A stretch of DNA of 34,598 bases from Oscillatoriales cyanobacterium (GCA_004294385.1 REAP01000083.1:1-34598), one strand, 5' to 3'. Shown: positions 22,943 through 31,842, counted from the first letter of the stretch. Notes: generated by a model not told the origin, from the letters alone. Made by a program: numbers and translations.

Positions 22943-24601
22943 ATGAAAAAATTCACAAAAATGCTTGAACAAGCTTCCCTGAAAGGGTTTGTTCAAAATT
23001 GTCTGTCTTTGACTGCTTTTACCCTATTGGGATTTACCGCAATTGAACCAGTCAACGCCGCCAGTATCCATACTGGCTTCGCTTCCTATGCGATTACCGA
23101 CCTCGGCGAAAGCCATGCTTACAGTATCAACAATCTCGGACAAGTAGTAATTGGTCAAAAAGGTGTTGGTTGGATATGGGAAGACGGTCAACTGACTGAG
23201 GTCAAAGATAGCACTTGGGCTTACCAAATGAATAATTCTGGCCAAGTTATTGGTCGTTATCTGAGTGAAAATTGGACGGATAATGCCTACGTCTGGGAAA
23301 ACGGTCAAAGGACTGACCTCGGTTATTTTGGTGGTATCAGCAGTCTGGCTAGTGACATCAATGAATCTGGGCAAATAGTTGGTAGGTTTATGATTTCCCA
23401 AGAGAAATTTAATCCCTTTTTGTGGCAAAACGGCAAGATGATTGATCTCGGTACTCTTGGTTTCAATGGAGGAGCTCAGGGTATCAACAACCGAGGACAA
23501 GTGGTTGGTTATTCTGGTCTGGCTTTGCACATAACTCATGCTTTCCAGTGGGAGAATGGCCAGATGATTGACCTGGGAACTCTTCCAGGATTTAACGGCA
23601 GCACAGCTTATGATATCAATGATCTTGGACAGGCGATCGGCTATTCATGGAATACTATCACTAAGGAAAGTCATGCTACCTTGTGGTCAAATGGTCAAGT
23701 TACAGATTTGGGCACTCTTGGTGGCAATATCAGCGCTGCGGTTGATATTAATAATAAAGGCCAAGTAGTTGGTTTTGGCAACACTACTGGCAATGGTGGG
23801 CTTAATCATGGTTTTATCTGGGAAGATGGGAAGATGGCTGATGTCAATAGCCTGATTGCTGCGGACTCTGGCTGGTTTTTACAGCAAATAAACGGCATTA
23901 ACGATCTCGGACAAATTGTTGGTCAAGGGATTAACAAAGCGAGTGGGAAACAGCATGGTTTTCTGCTGAATCCGATCTCCGGTACTTCTCAGCTAAATCC
24001 GTTGTTACCTGATAACTTTGAGGATGGTTGGCATATTTTTAGTAATGTCGCCAATCGACTCTGGTTCGATCCGCCGACATCTGCTGGTTTTACTTTCAAA
24101 ATAGGTGATGATGCGGCTTCTCATGGAGGGACTGGTGATGGGTTTATGGTTGACCAAAGCCCTGCAATTAATCCCAATCCAACCGAACCATCACTATTTA
24201 ACAAAATTCTCAGTTTACCTAGCGGGATTGATGCTGACGAGCTTTTTTCTGTCTTAGTTGGTGGCAAGGAAATCGGCAAATTCAAGCCTAATGAAGTTGT
24301 AGATTTTGTAGCTTTACTCGGTTACGGTGTCTCGGAGTTTCGCGTCGCTGGTATCGATGCAGAAATTGATCCAAAAAATCCTGTAGCTTTTCCGATTAAG
24401 TTAGAATCTAATCGGGATAAGTTTTCGTTTATGATGCGGGCTGATTCTGCTGAACCTGTTCCTGAACCTTCGGAAATTGCGGGTATCGTAACTTCTGCTG
24501 CTTTTTTTGCTGGGCTGGTACTCAAGCGGAAACGGAAATTAGCTAGTTATTCTGTTGATGAGTCGGCGATTGAATCGGCGATTCAAAGAGCTAGTCCCTA
24601 G
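22943..24601 (+). CDS. HAF-repeat extracellular protein with PEP-CTERM anchor
   Basis: 552 residues from the ATG at 22943, which has GAGG five bases upstream; an ATG at 22922 adds seven residues without such a site. A signal peptide ends near VNAAS. About seven HAF repeats follow, each with the pattern (W)xxGxxxDLGTLGG...(D)INxxGQVVG. After a non-repeat region (FEDGWHIFSNVANRLWFDPPTS), the C-terminus is PVPEPSEIAG, a hydrophobic stretch and KRKRK, which is a PEP-CTERM sorting signal read by an exosortase. So this is probably a surface or sheath protein. HAF repeats form a beta-propeller-like fold. The ligand is unknown and no exosortase gene is in the window. Confidence 0.9.
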   Translation: MKKFTKMLEQASLKGFVQNCLSLTAFTLLGFTAIEPVNAASIHTGFASYAITDLGESHAYSINNLGQVVIGQKGVGWIWEDGQLTEVKDSTWAYQMNNSGQVIGRYLSENWTDNAYVWENGQRTDLGYFGGISSLASDINESGQIVGRFMISQEKFNPFLWQNGKMIDLGTLGFNGGAQGINNRGQVVGYSGLALHITHAFQWENGQMIDLGTLPGFNGSTAYDINDLGQAIGYSWNTITKESHATLWSNGQVTDLGTLGGNISAAVDINNKGQVVGFGNTTGNGGLNHGFIWEDGKMADVNSLIAADSGWFLQQINGINDLGQIVGQGINKASGKQHGFLLNPISGTSQLNPLLPDNFEDGWHIFSNVANRLWFDPPTSAGFTFKIGDDAASHGGTGDGFMVDQSPAINPNPTEPSLFNKILSLPSGIDADELFSVLVGGKEIGKFKPNEVVDFVALLGYGVSEFRVAGIDAEIDPKNPVAFPIKLESNRDKFSFMMRADSAEPVPEPSEIAGIVTSAAFFAGLVLKRKRKLASYSVDESAIESAIQRASP

Positions 24602-24614
24602 GTAGCAAATAGAT

Positions 24615-24662
24615 AAACAAAATGGTACACTGATAGACAAATCTACGTGTACTATTTTGTTT
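24615..24662. repeat. 16-bp inverted repeat next to a recombinase relic
   Basis: AAACAAAATGGTACAC (24615-24630) and GTGTACTATTTTGTTT (24647-24662) pair at 15 of 16 positions around a 16-nt loop. It lies immediately before the IS607-like coding relic and may be the end or operator of that element. Confidence 0.7.
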
Positions 24663-24664
24663 AA

Positions 24665-24802
24665 ACTCGCGCGTTTTCGCACGCAAAGCTTGGATTATCA
24701 GTAAAAACCCTCCAACGTTGGGACGTTTCAGGGAAGTTACCAGTCAGAACACGGGGCCAGGGGCAAGGCTGTTTCATTCTCAGGGAAACGATGCTTTTGT
24801 AG
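24665..24802 (+). pseudogene. Relic of an IS607-type serine recombinase (N-terminal MerR-like HTH)
   Basis: The frame from 24665 to the TAG at 24802 (45 codons) contains AKLGLSVKTLQRWDVSGKLP, the hallmark helix-turn-helix at the N-terminus of IS607-family TnpA recombinases. There is no ATG in this frame after the stop at 24662, and the frame ends before any resolvase catalytic domain. No TnpB-like gene is present. So it is a remnant of a mobile element. It lies in the 268-nt gap between the HAF protein gene and the permease gene. Confidence 0.65.
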
Positions 24803-24869
24803 GGGTAGTGGACGGTGCGGGCCTACCCTCCCCATCCACTAACAACTAACAACTAACAACTAACCAATT

Positions 24870-26090
24870 ATGAATTTTATTGAAAGCGTTAAAATGGCCG
24901 GTCAAACTCTAGTCGCGAACAAAACCCGCAGTAGTTTAACCATGATTGGGATGATTGTGGGTAACGCTTCAGTGATTGCGATGATTGGAGTTGGAGAAGG
25001 TGCTCAAAAGTTTGTAGCAGGACAAGTTCAATCCCTCGGTACAAATGTATTAATTGTGAGGGCTGGAGTACCGAATGCTAGGCGCGGTGGGCTCGGAAAT
25101 ACGCCTCAAACTCTGGTATTGCCAGATGCAAAGGCGATCGCAACTCAAGTCCCTTCAGTTCAAGGTGTTTCCGCAGAACTTAATAGTTCGGAATTAGTTC
25201 GCTACGGTAACAAAAATGTGTCTGCTTTGATTTTTGGCACGATTCCAGAATTTCTCACTGTGAGAAGCTTTGAAATGGCAAAAGGGCGGTTTTTGACTGA
25301 ACTCGATGTCAAGCAAAACAGCCAAGTTGCGGTTCTTGGTTCAGAATTAGCAGAGAAACTTTTTGGTAATACTAATCCCTTGGGCGAACAGGTGCGGATT
25401 AAAAATGTCAGTATGAAAGTAATTGGAGTATTGGCACCAAAAGGTACATCTTTTGGTACGAATTTTGATAACTCGGCCGCAGTGCCGATCGCCACAATGG
25501 CCAATCGCGTCATCGGGCGCAAATCTCCCTATGGTTTAGCTGTCACGTCGATATATGTTTCGATTAAAGACGAATTGCAAATGGATGCGGCGCAATTTCA
25601 GGTAGAAAACTTGCTGAGACTGCGGCATAAGATTACCACAGAAGATGACTTTACGGTCAGAAATCAGAAAGATTTAATGGCAAGACTGGGGGCGATTTCC
25701 GGTTCTCTGAGTATTCTGTTAACTGCGGTTGCCAGTATTTCCCTATTAGTCGGTGGTATTGGGATTATGAATATTATGCTGGTGTCTGTCAGCGAACGTA
25801 CTCAGGAAATTGGGCTCAGAAAGGCGATCGGGGCATCTCAACAAGATATCTTATTTCAATTTATTGTCGAAGCGGTCATTTTATCGGCCGCCGGGGGCAT
25901 AGTCGGTACTTGCGTAGGTGTCAGTGGCATTTTACTAATCGGTAGTTTCACTCCTCTACAAGCTGGAATATCACCAATGGCGATCGCCCTTGCAGTCAGT
26001 GTATCCGGTGCCGTCGGCCTCTGCTTCGGCGTCATCCCCGCCCGCCAAGCCGCAAAACTAGACCCGATCGCAGCCTTGAGAAGTGCTTAA
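24870..26090 (+). CDS. MacB/FtsX-type ABC transporter permease
   Basis: 406 residues. The architecture is one membrane helix (about 20-42), a large periplasmic MacB_PCD domain (about 45-270), then an FtsX region with three helices (about 275-305, 330-355, 368-390) that includes VGGIGIMNIMLVSVSERTQE followed by IGLRKAIGA, a family signature. The C-terminus, PARQAAKLDPIAALRSA, is also typical. These proteins move substrates across the periplasm by mechanotransmission with a cytosolic ATPase and, in tripartite pumps, a membrane-fusion partner. Neither an ATPase nor a fusion protein gene is adjacent, so partners are encoded elsewhere. Substrate unknown. Confidence 0.92.
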   Translation: MNFIESVKMAGQTLVANKTRSSLTMIGMIVGNASVIAMIGVGEGAQKFVAGQVQSLGTNVLIVRAGVPNARRGGLGNTPQTLVLPDAKAIATQVPSVQGVSAELNSSELVRYGNKNVSALIFGTIPEFLTVRSFEMAKGRFLTELDVKQNSQVAVLGSELAEKLFGNTNPLGEQVRIKNVSMKVIGVLAPKGTSFGTNFDNSAAVPIATMANRVIGRKSPYGLAVTSIYVSIKDELQMDAAQFQVENLLRLRHKITTEDDFTVRNQKDLMARLGAISGSLSILLTAVASISLLVGGIGIMNIMLVSVSERTQEIGLRKAIGASQQDILFQFIVEAVILSAAGGIVGTCVGVSGILLIGSFTPLQAGISPMAIALAVSVSGAVGLCFGVIPARQAAKLDPIAALRSA

Positions 26091-26421
26091 TAAATATTTA
26101 CTTACTTAGTTAGATAATCAGCTCGTTTTATGTTATCGAAAAAGACTTTATCAAAACTTTAAAAACAACTCTTTTATTGTAAAGAATTCATAAAATTGTC
26201 ATTTTTATGCAGTTTTAATGCTTGTATTATTACGCAGTTTGACAGTGCAAAACTTTATAAAAAACCACTTAAATATTAAAGATTGAATAAAGTTAAGTTT
26301 TGGGGTTTACTCACAAACCAGAAAGTAAATTAAGATCGACTCAGTAACAAACAAACAAACCTAAGCATTTACACAGACTAGAGTTCTAGGCGATTTAATC
26401 CAAAATATAAAATAAATAAAC
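26091..26421. other. AT-rich non-coding leader before the haloperoxidase gene
   Basis: 331 nt, very AT-rich and free of the window's repeat families, which is unusual here. TTGACA at 26239-26244 could be a -35 box, but no -10 element lies at a convincing distance. The lack of repeats suggests a conserved regulatory leader. Confidence 0.35.
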
Positions 26422-28152
26422 ATGGCATCCCTCACCCCAAGTCCCAAATTTGACTTTCTTGAAGGAACCGTCCAAGCGGACAAATTTAACGGCTTAGATG
26501 GTAATGACGTAATTTATGCCAACAGCGGAGACGACTTCATTGAAGGCGGTGCAGGCAAAGACAAAATCTGTGGCGATGCAGGCAACGACACCATATTTGG
26601 CGGTGCAGACGATGACATTATTTGGGGAGGCAAAGGCAGCGACCTAATTAATGGCAACTCCGGCAACGATATCATCTACGCGGGCGTAGGTAGCGATACC
26701 ATCACCGGTGGCGAAGGCGATGATATATTTGCCATTAATAAAGGCAGTGGCGGTTCAACCGTAGCCACAGCAGACTTCATCGGCGACTTCGGCAGTGGCA
26801 ATGACAAAATTCGATTGCTAAATGGTCTTACCTTTGGAGACTTAAATATTCAGCAAGGCGTGGGCCCCAACAGCAACAGCACCGTCATTCAAGACAAACT
26901 TACGGGGGAGTATTTAGCAGTATTGCAAGGAGTCAACAGCAGCACAATCAACTCCAGCAACTTCACAACTCACTTATCGGGAAACGCCGTCACAGACTGG
27001 AACAGCACCTTATTAGACGCCGTAAGAACAGCCAGCACACCACCTCCTTTGGCGTCCCGCAACATGGCAATGGTTCACGCAGCGGTTTACGACTCTGTTA
27101 ACTCCATTAGCAAAAAATATAGCCCTTACAAAGTCAGCATCGATGCACCAGCGGGCGCGTCAGCCGAAGCCGCCACAGCAGCCTCCGCCCACCGCGTTTT
27201 ACTCAATCTCTACCCAGCACAAGCGGTCAAATTCAACGAAGCATACACATCGTCTTTGGCCAAAATTCCTGACGGTAAATCCAAAAACGACGGCATCGCT
27301 TTGGGACAAGAGGTTGCCGACCAAATTATCGCTTTGCGGAGTACAGACGGCATTACGAAAGTAGTGCAGTACACTCCTAAAACCGAACCAGGTAATTGGG
27401 TACCGACTCCTCCGGCTTTTGCCCCTGGACTGGCCCCACAGTGGCCACAGGTGACTCCCTTTGCTTTGACTAGCGGTTCTCAGTTCCGCCCGTCGGGCCC
27501 ACCCGCCCTTGATAGCGCCAAGTATGCAGAGGAAGTTAACGAGGTCAAAGAAATCGGCAAAATTGACAGTCTGACACGGACTGTAGATCAAAGTGCGATC
27601 GCCAAATTCTGGGCCAACGGTGCAGGTACTTTTACGCCTCCGGGTCACTGGAACCAAATTGCCGAAGAAGCGGCGACTCTCACCGGTCAATCCTTAGAAG
27701 ATAACGCCCGCTTGTTCGCCCTGTTGAATTTTGCCCTGGCTGATGCAGCGATTACTTCATGGGATGCTAAGTATAACTACGACTTCTGGCGGCCCGTGAC
27801 AGCTATTCGTCAAGCTGACAAAGACAATAACCCGAACACGACGGTTGATTCCGGGTGGACTCCACTGATTACGACTCCGCCGTTTTCTGAGTACACGTCG
27901 GGACACAGTACCTTTAGTGGTGCGGCAGATCCTGTTATGAACTCTGTATTTGGTTCGGATTTTGGCTTTGCGGACAAGGGAGACAAGACTGTCAATAGTT
28001 TGCGAACTTTTGACAACTTTGCCCAAGCTGCTGATGAATCGGGGATGAGTCGCATTTTCGGAGGCATCCATTTCATGAGTGCTAATGTGGATGGTTTGAG
28101 TTCTGGTAGAAATGTGGGGAACTATGTTGTTCAGAATTTCTTGAAAGTGTAG
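26422..28152 (+). CDS. RTX-repeat/vanadium-dependent haloperoxidase-like fusion
   Basis: 576 residues. Residues about 22-105 contain tandem RTX Ca-binding nonapeptides (GGAGKDKICGDAGNDTIFGG and similar). From about 187 the protein is a vanadium haloperoxidase/PAP2-type enzyme with the three vanadate motifs: K450...R457-P458 (YDFWRPVTAIR), S493-G494-H495 (YTSGHSTFSGA) and S543-R544...H550 (SRIFGGIHF). Such enzymes oxidise halides with H2O2 and halogenate organic compounds; bacterial members may also act as acid phosphatases. There is no N-terminal signal peptide. RTX proteins usually leave by a type I secretion system with a C-terminal signal, but here the repeats are N-terminal. No secretion genes are adjacent. 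Activity and export route are inferences. Confidence 0.92.
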   Translation: MASLTPSPKFDFLEGTVQADKFNGLDGNDVIYANSGDDFIEGGAGKDKICGDAGNDTIFGGADDDIIWGGKGSDLINGNSGNDIIYAGVGSDTITGGEGDDIFAINKGSGGSTVATADFIGDFGSGNDKIRLLNGLTFGDLNIQQGVGPNSNSTVIQDKLTGEYLAVLQGVNSSTINSSNFTTHLSGNAVTDWNSTLLDAVRTASTPPPLASRNMAMVHAAVYDSVNSISKKYSPYKVSIDAPAGASAEAATAASAHRVLLNLYPAQAVKFNEAYTSSLAKIPDGKSKNDGIALGQEVADQIIALRSTDGITKVVQYTPKTEPGNWVPTPPAFAPGLAPQWPQVTPFALTSGSQFRPSGPPALDSAKYAEEVNEVKEIGKIDSLTRTVDQSAIAKFWANGAGTFTPPGHWNQIAEEAATLTGQSLEDNARLFALLNFALADAAITSWDAKYNYDFWRPVTAIRQADKDNNPNTTVDSGWTPLITTPPFSEYTSGHSTFSGAADPVMNSVFGSDFGFADKGDKTVNSLRTFDNFAQAADESGMSRIFGGIHFMSANVDGLSSGRNVGNYVVQNFLKV

Positions 28153-28179
28153 AAAGCTTTTTTGTGGGGGCTTTTTATG

Positions 28180-28493
28180 AACAGGCAAGATGCCTGTTCC
28201 ACAAGAAATCAACTATTTGTGGAACAGGCATCTTGCCTGTTGCTGCAAATGATGCCTGTTCCACAAGAAATCAACTATTTGTGGAACAGGCATCTTGCCT
28301 GTTGCTGCAAATGATGTCTGTTCCAGCAAATGATGCCTGTTCCACAAGAAATCAACTATTTGTGGAATGGGCATCTTGCCCGTTCCGAGATTTATGAGAT
28401 GTTGTACCATTTTCAATAAGCTTTTTAGGAACAGGCAAGATGCCTGTTCCACAAGAAATCAACTCTTTGTGGAATGGGCATCTTGCCCGTTCC
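28180..28493. repeat. Family C palindrome cluster (about eight units)
   Basis: Hairpin units of the AACAGGCAAGATGCCTGTT type in both orientations, with spacers containing AAGAAATCAACTATTTGTGG, some joined by GTTGCTGCAAATGAT. A TTGTACCATTTTCAATAAGC at about 28402-28421 matches the end motif of the element at 11036, so at least two elements abut. It fills the gap between the convergent haloperoxidase and dikinase genes. Reading frames through it are not genes. Confidence 0.88.
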
Positions 28494-28496
28494 TAA

Positions 28497-31400
28497 TTAT
28501 TCCAGCAATTCTACGGTGCCGAGATAGCCATCTACTCGCACTTTTTGACCGTCTCGCAGGCGTGTTGTGGCTTCAGCAATATTCATGACTGCGGGGATTT
28601 TGTATTCGCGGGCGACGATCGCACCGTGAGACAATTGGCCGCCAACTTCAGATATAATTGCTGTTGCTCCTAAGAGTAGCGGTGCCCAACCTGCATCGGT
28701 GTAGGGGACGACTACGATCACATTTTCGCCTAAATCAGTGCTCGCAGTCCGACAAATCTTGACAAAACCTTCGACACAACCGATACTTGCGGGAATTCCC
28801 TGGAGGATGTTAGTTGCGGATGTTGTGGGTGCGATCGCACTTTTCCGAGAATTGGGTAACAGATTGCCGTAGACTACAGGTGGAATTGTGCGATCGCGAT
28901 CGGCTGTTAGCTGTTCGCGCCTTTGTTTAATTGTATCCCGAAACGAAACACTCGCACCTGAGCGAATCCACTGCTGAATTTCCCCAAATTCCAAATAAAA
29001 GATATCCCCAGTTTCCTGAAATACTTCCATTACTAAACCAGCAGCTTCTATCTCCAAAAAAGTCCAGCGTAAATGAGCCAACAACCGCGCGTAGATTTCG
29101 CTAATCTCATTTTTGACAGTAGCTCTTTCCTGACATTTATCTAACCGCCACTTCTGCCAAAAAGTCAAGCCTAATTTTTGAGTTTCATCTAAATTAGTAA
29201 CAACCGATTTAACCGCCATAGTTACAATCAACTTTTGGTAAAATTCCGGTTGTTCTCGCCAAGTAGCAACAGCGATATCCGTCCCCACTTCGCTCAAATA
29301 TCCGTAACTATCAAGCCACTGGGCAAATTCCGCTTGCAAAACAGAACTTTCAGCAAACACCTGTATTAATTGTGCGGTTGAAATAGTTTCATCAAATTTG
29401 GAAATTGCAGCTTGTCGCAACTTTTGGGCTAACTGCTGTAAAGCTCGTACCGATGCAATTTCCGGTGCGCTGTCATTGTCCAGCCATTCATCGGAAACGC
29501 TAAAAATTGATTTGCGGATTGCCAGCCCGATCGGACCTAATATATTGTAGTAAGTAATTGGTTTTAGCCACTCCTGAATTTGCTCGGCTCTATCTAACAA
29601 TTCCGACAAATATTCATAATTGGGAATTGGGAATTGGGAATTGGGAATTGGGAATTGGGAATTGGGCATCGATACTCCTATCTCCCCATCTCCCCATCTC
29701 CCCATCTCCCCATCTCCCTTCTTTAAACTTTGGATTGCTGGCAAAAAGATAAAAGTGCGATCGCGTTTAAATTCTGCATTCAGCGCCCTCTCTCGCTGCA
29801 CCAGACGCCACAAACCAGGCAAAGATGGCAAAATCTTCCCCAAAGGTGGCTTGCCCATCTTCTGCCCTCTCAGCAAAAATTCCAAACCCTGCTCCGGTAA
29901 TCCCATCATCCGAAAGATTTCGCCCAACAAAGTCGCATTAAAATAAGCGTGAGAACCCAGCAAAGTTGCTGTTTCAGTAAAGTTTAAATTAGCGGCTCTT
30001 TCCCCTAAAACAACTTTGAATATTTCTCCCCAAACCCCGCAAGTCAGCGGGCGATTAATCGACCAAGTTAGCGGACGAATTGCACCGGGAATCACTTCTG
30101 CGGCAATAGTTCGCGTCCAAAATGGCTGCAAATTGGTAATCGGGCGGCTTTGCAAAATCCACAGTTTTTCGCCATCCCAACTCCACTCAATATCCTGGGG
30201 GATTCCGTGAAAAAAGGCTTCGATTGCTTGCGCTAATTTAACTAATTCTGCTACAACTGATTTATCAATAATTAAATTAGTTTCGATATTCTGGTTTCGA
30301 CTACGCTCAACCTCCGGGTTTTGACTGGGTTCGATATTCCGGTTTCGACTTCGCTCAACCTCCGGGTTTTGAACTCGTGGCTCCAGCTCCCTGAGCGTAG
30401 TCGAAGGGTCGAAGGGCTTAACTTCTGGGTTTTGACTTAAACTTGATTCTAAAGATTCAGATGTACTAAAATCTATTTCTAAGTGAATCGGAGTAAATTG
30501 TCCACCAACTACAGATTCTGCTCCTCCTGGTAAAGCTTCAATAATTATCTGGGAACCGCCATCTAAAGGATTGCGGGTGAACATGACTCCGGCAAATTTG
30601 CTATCAATATAAGGTTGAATCAATACAGCCATTTGGGTATCGGGTAATTGTCGTTGGCGGCGGTAAGACACTGCTTCGGAAGTCCAATAAGACTGGCGAC
30701 AGCGATGAATGGCATCGATTAATTCTGTTTCAGTCAAAACAGGCCCGATGGTTTGATATTGTCCAGCAGCCGAACTGAAATCACCGTCTTCTCCCACAGC
30801 GGAAGAGCGCACAATCATTCGATTTTGGATTTTGGATTTTAGATTTTGGATTAAAGAATTAGGGATTGAAAATTTTTCATTGTTTACCCGATTATTACTT
30901 CCCTCCGACTTCTTTGTACCCTGAACCCTTCGACTACGCTCAGGGTACAAAGAAAGCCCTTCGACTTTGTGTTCCCTGAGCGTAGTCGAAGGGCCCGATT
31001 CATTCAATACTATCCAGCCAGTAGGCACATTAAAATTGGCTCGTTTCAGTTGAGACAATTTCGCAGCTTTGTCACCACAAACTTTGGCATCTAGGGAGTC
31101 ATCGAGAGAAAGTAATTTTTGCGATTTAGATAAAGCCATATCGTCACCCTGAAGTAGACTAATTGTGAAGAGTAAAAAAGCTAATCCTGTTGCTGCTAAA
31201 AATTCTGTGGCATTTTGTCGCCACACCCAAACCCAGATGGGAGTACAAAGACATCCGCAACGGGTAGCAAAGAGCCTGGTGCGATCGCCCTTACCCCACA
31301 AAACCCCTGCCAAACCCCATACCAGTAGCCCGGAAATGCCCGATGAGATAGCCACTGGCGGGGAAAATGCCAAAATACCCCAAACAGCGTTGGTGACACC

Positions 31401-31706
31401 TCCACCACGGCCGATCGCAAATCTACCTGCAACTAGAGGAATTAAGACAGTAAGTGCGATCGCATTTTGATCCGGCAACCAAAATCGCGCAGCCACAACT
31501 GGTATAATGCCTCTGGCAATTTCCGCCAAAACCGCAGCAATTCCAGCAGTTTTGCCTCCGTGAATGAAAGCAGCCGACACGCCAACATTCCCCGTGCCCA
31601 AAACCCTCAAATCTTTGCCAGAAAAAACTTGTACCATCCATTGAGTCAACGGCAAAGCACCCAGGGCGAAACTAGCGGCTAACAACAATGCGATCGACAA
31701 TGACAT
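28497..31706 (-). CDS. PlsY-like membrane domain fused to a PEP-synthase/rifampin-phosphotransferase-like dikinase
   Basis: 1069 residues. Residues 1-185 resemble the acyltransferase PlsY (KDLRVLGTGNVG, GKTAGIAAVLAEIARG, GRGGGVTNAVWG; several helices). From about 205 there is a PEP-synthase-type ATP-grasp (GDKAAKLSQL, MIVRSSAVGEDG, GVMFTRNPLDGG, LWILQSRPI), a helical middle region (about 526-990), and a C-terminal swivelling phosphohistidine domain with SHGAIVARE (His1027). There is no PEP-binding barrel after it. The order ATP-grasp, helical acceptor domain, His domain is that of rifampin phosphotransferase, which moves the beta-phosphate of ATP to a hydroxyl. The acceptor here is unknown. 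Three stretches (residues about 237-296, 424-477, 661-697) are translated dispersed repeats inserted in frame. PlsY catalytic signatures are altered. Confidence 0.85.
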   Translation of the reverse strand: MSLSIALLLAASFALGALPLTQWMVQVFSGKDLRVLGTGNVGVSAAFIHGGKTAGIAAVLAEIARGIIPVVAARFWLPDQNAIALTVLIPLVAGRFAIGRGGGVTNAVWGILAFSPPVAISSGISGLLVWGLAGVLWGKGDRTRLFATRCGCLCTPIWVWVWRQNATEFLAATGLAFLLFTISLLQGDDMALSKSQKLLSLDDSLDAKVCGDKAAKLSQLKRANFNVPTGWIVLNESGPSTTLREHKVEGLSLYPERSRRVQGTKKSEGSNNRVNNEKFSIPNSLIQNLKSKIQNRMIVRSSAVGEDGDFSSAAGQYQTIGPVLTETELIDAIHRCRQSYWTSEAVSYRRQRQLPDTQMAVLIQPYIDSKFAGVMFTRNPLDGGSQIIIEALPGGAESVVGGQFTPIHLEIDFSTSESLESSLSQNPEVKPFDPSTTLRELEPRVQNPEVERSRNRNIEPSQNPEVERSRNQNIETNLIIDKSVVAELVKLAQAIEAFFHGIPQDIEWSWDGEKLWILQSRPITNLQPFWTRTIAAEVIPGAIRPLTWSINRPLTCGVWGEIFKVVLGERAANLNFTETATLLGSHAYFNATLLGEIFRMMGLPEQGLEFLLRGQKMGKPPLGKILPSLPGLWRLVQRERALNAEFKRDRTFIFLPAIQSLKKGDGEMGRWGDGEIGVSMPNSQFPIPNSQFPIPNYEYLSELLDRAEQIQEWLKPITYYNILGPIGLAIRKSIFSVSDEWLDNDSAPEIASVRALQQLAQKLRQAAISKFDETISTAQLIQVFAESSVLQAEFAQWLDSYGYLSEVGTDIAVATWREQPEFYQKLIVTMAVKSVVTNLDETQKLGLTFWQKWRLDKCQERATVKNEISEIYARLLAHLRWTFLEIEAAGLVMEVFQETGDIFYLEFGEIQQWIRSGASVSFRDTIKQRREQLTADRDRTIPPVVYGNLLPNSRKSAIAPTTSATNILQGIPASIGCVEGFVKICRTASTDLGENVIVVVPYTDAGWAPLLLGATAIISEVGGQLSHGAIVAREYKIPAVMNIAEATTRLRDGQKVRVDGYLGTVELLE
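29616..29726. repeat. In-frame repeat insert 3 in the dikinase gene
   Basis: (GGGAATT)n heptamers at about 29621-29667 and (CCCCATCT)n at about 29682-29716. On the minus strand they encode PNSQFPIPNSQFPIPN and GDGEMGRWGDGE. No stop codon is introduced. Confidence 0.88.
30276..30437. repeat. In-frame repeat insert 2 in the dikinase gene
   Basis: Two near-identical copies of a 54-bp unit with GGTTTCGACT(A/T)CGCTCAACC and two inverted family D copies (about 30388-30417). They encode repeated QNPEVERSRNxNIE on the minus strand. Confidence 0.85.
30819..30998. repeat. In-frame repeat insert 1 in the dikinase gene
   Basis: 'GATTTTGGATTTTAGATTTT' filler at about 30819-30853 and two inverted family D copies (30926-30947 and 30973-30992). 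The insert lies inside the ATP-grasp domain, directly before VRSSAVGEDG. Confidence 0.85.
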
Positions 31707-31842
31707 AAAATTAGCCCTTCAGTTTCTATCTCTAAGTATTATGGCTGTAATTTATTGATTTTTTCAGTCTTCAGACATATCAACAAAATGCCATTAGCAC
31801 TTAAAATTAGACAAAAGTAGCGTAAATCAGGATTTTAACCTA

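Noticed and set aside
28164..28588. Open reading frames across the haloperoxidase-dikinase gap
   Set aside because: Same family C repeats; no ribosome site and no conserved non-repeat residues.
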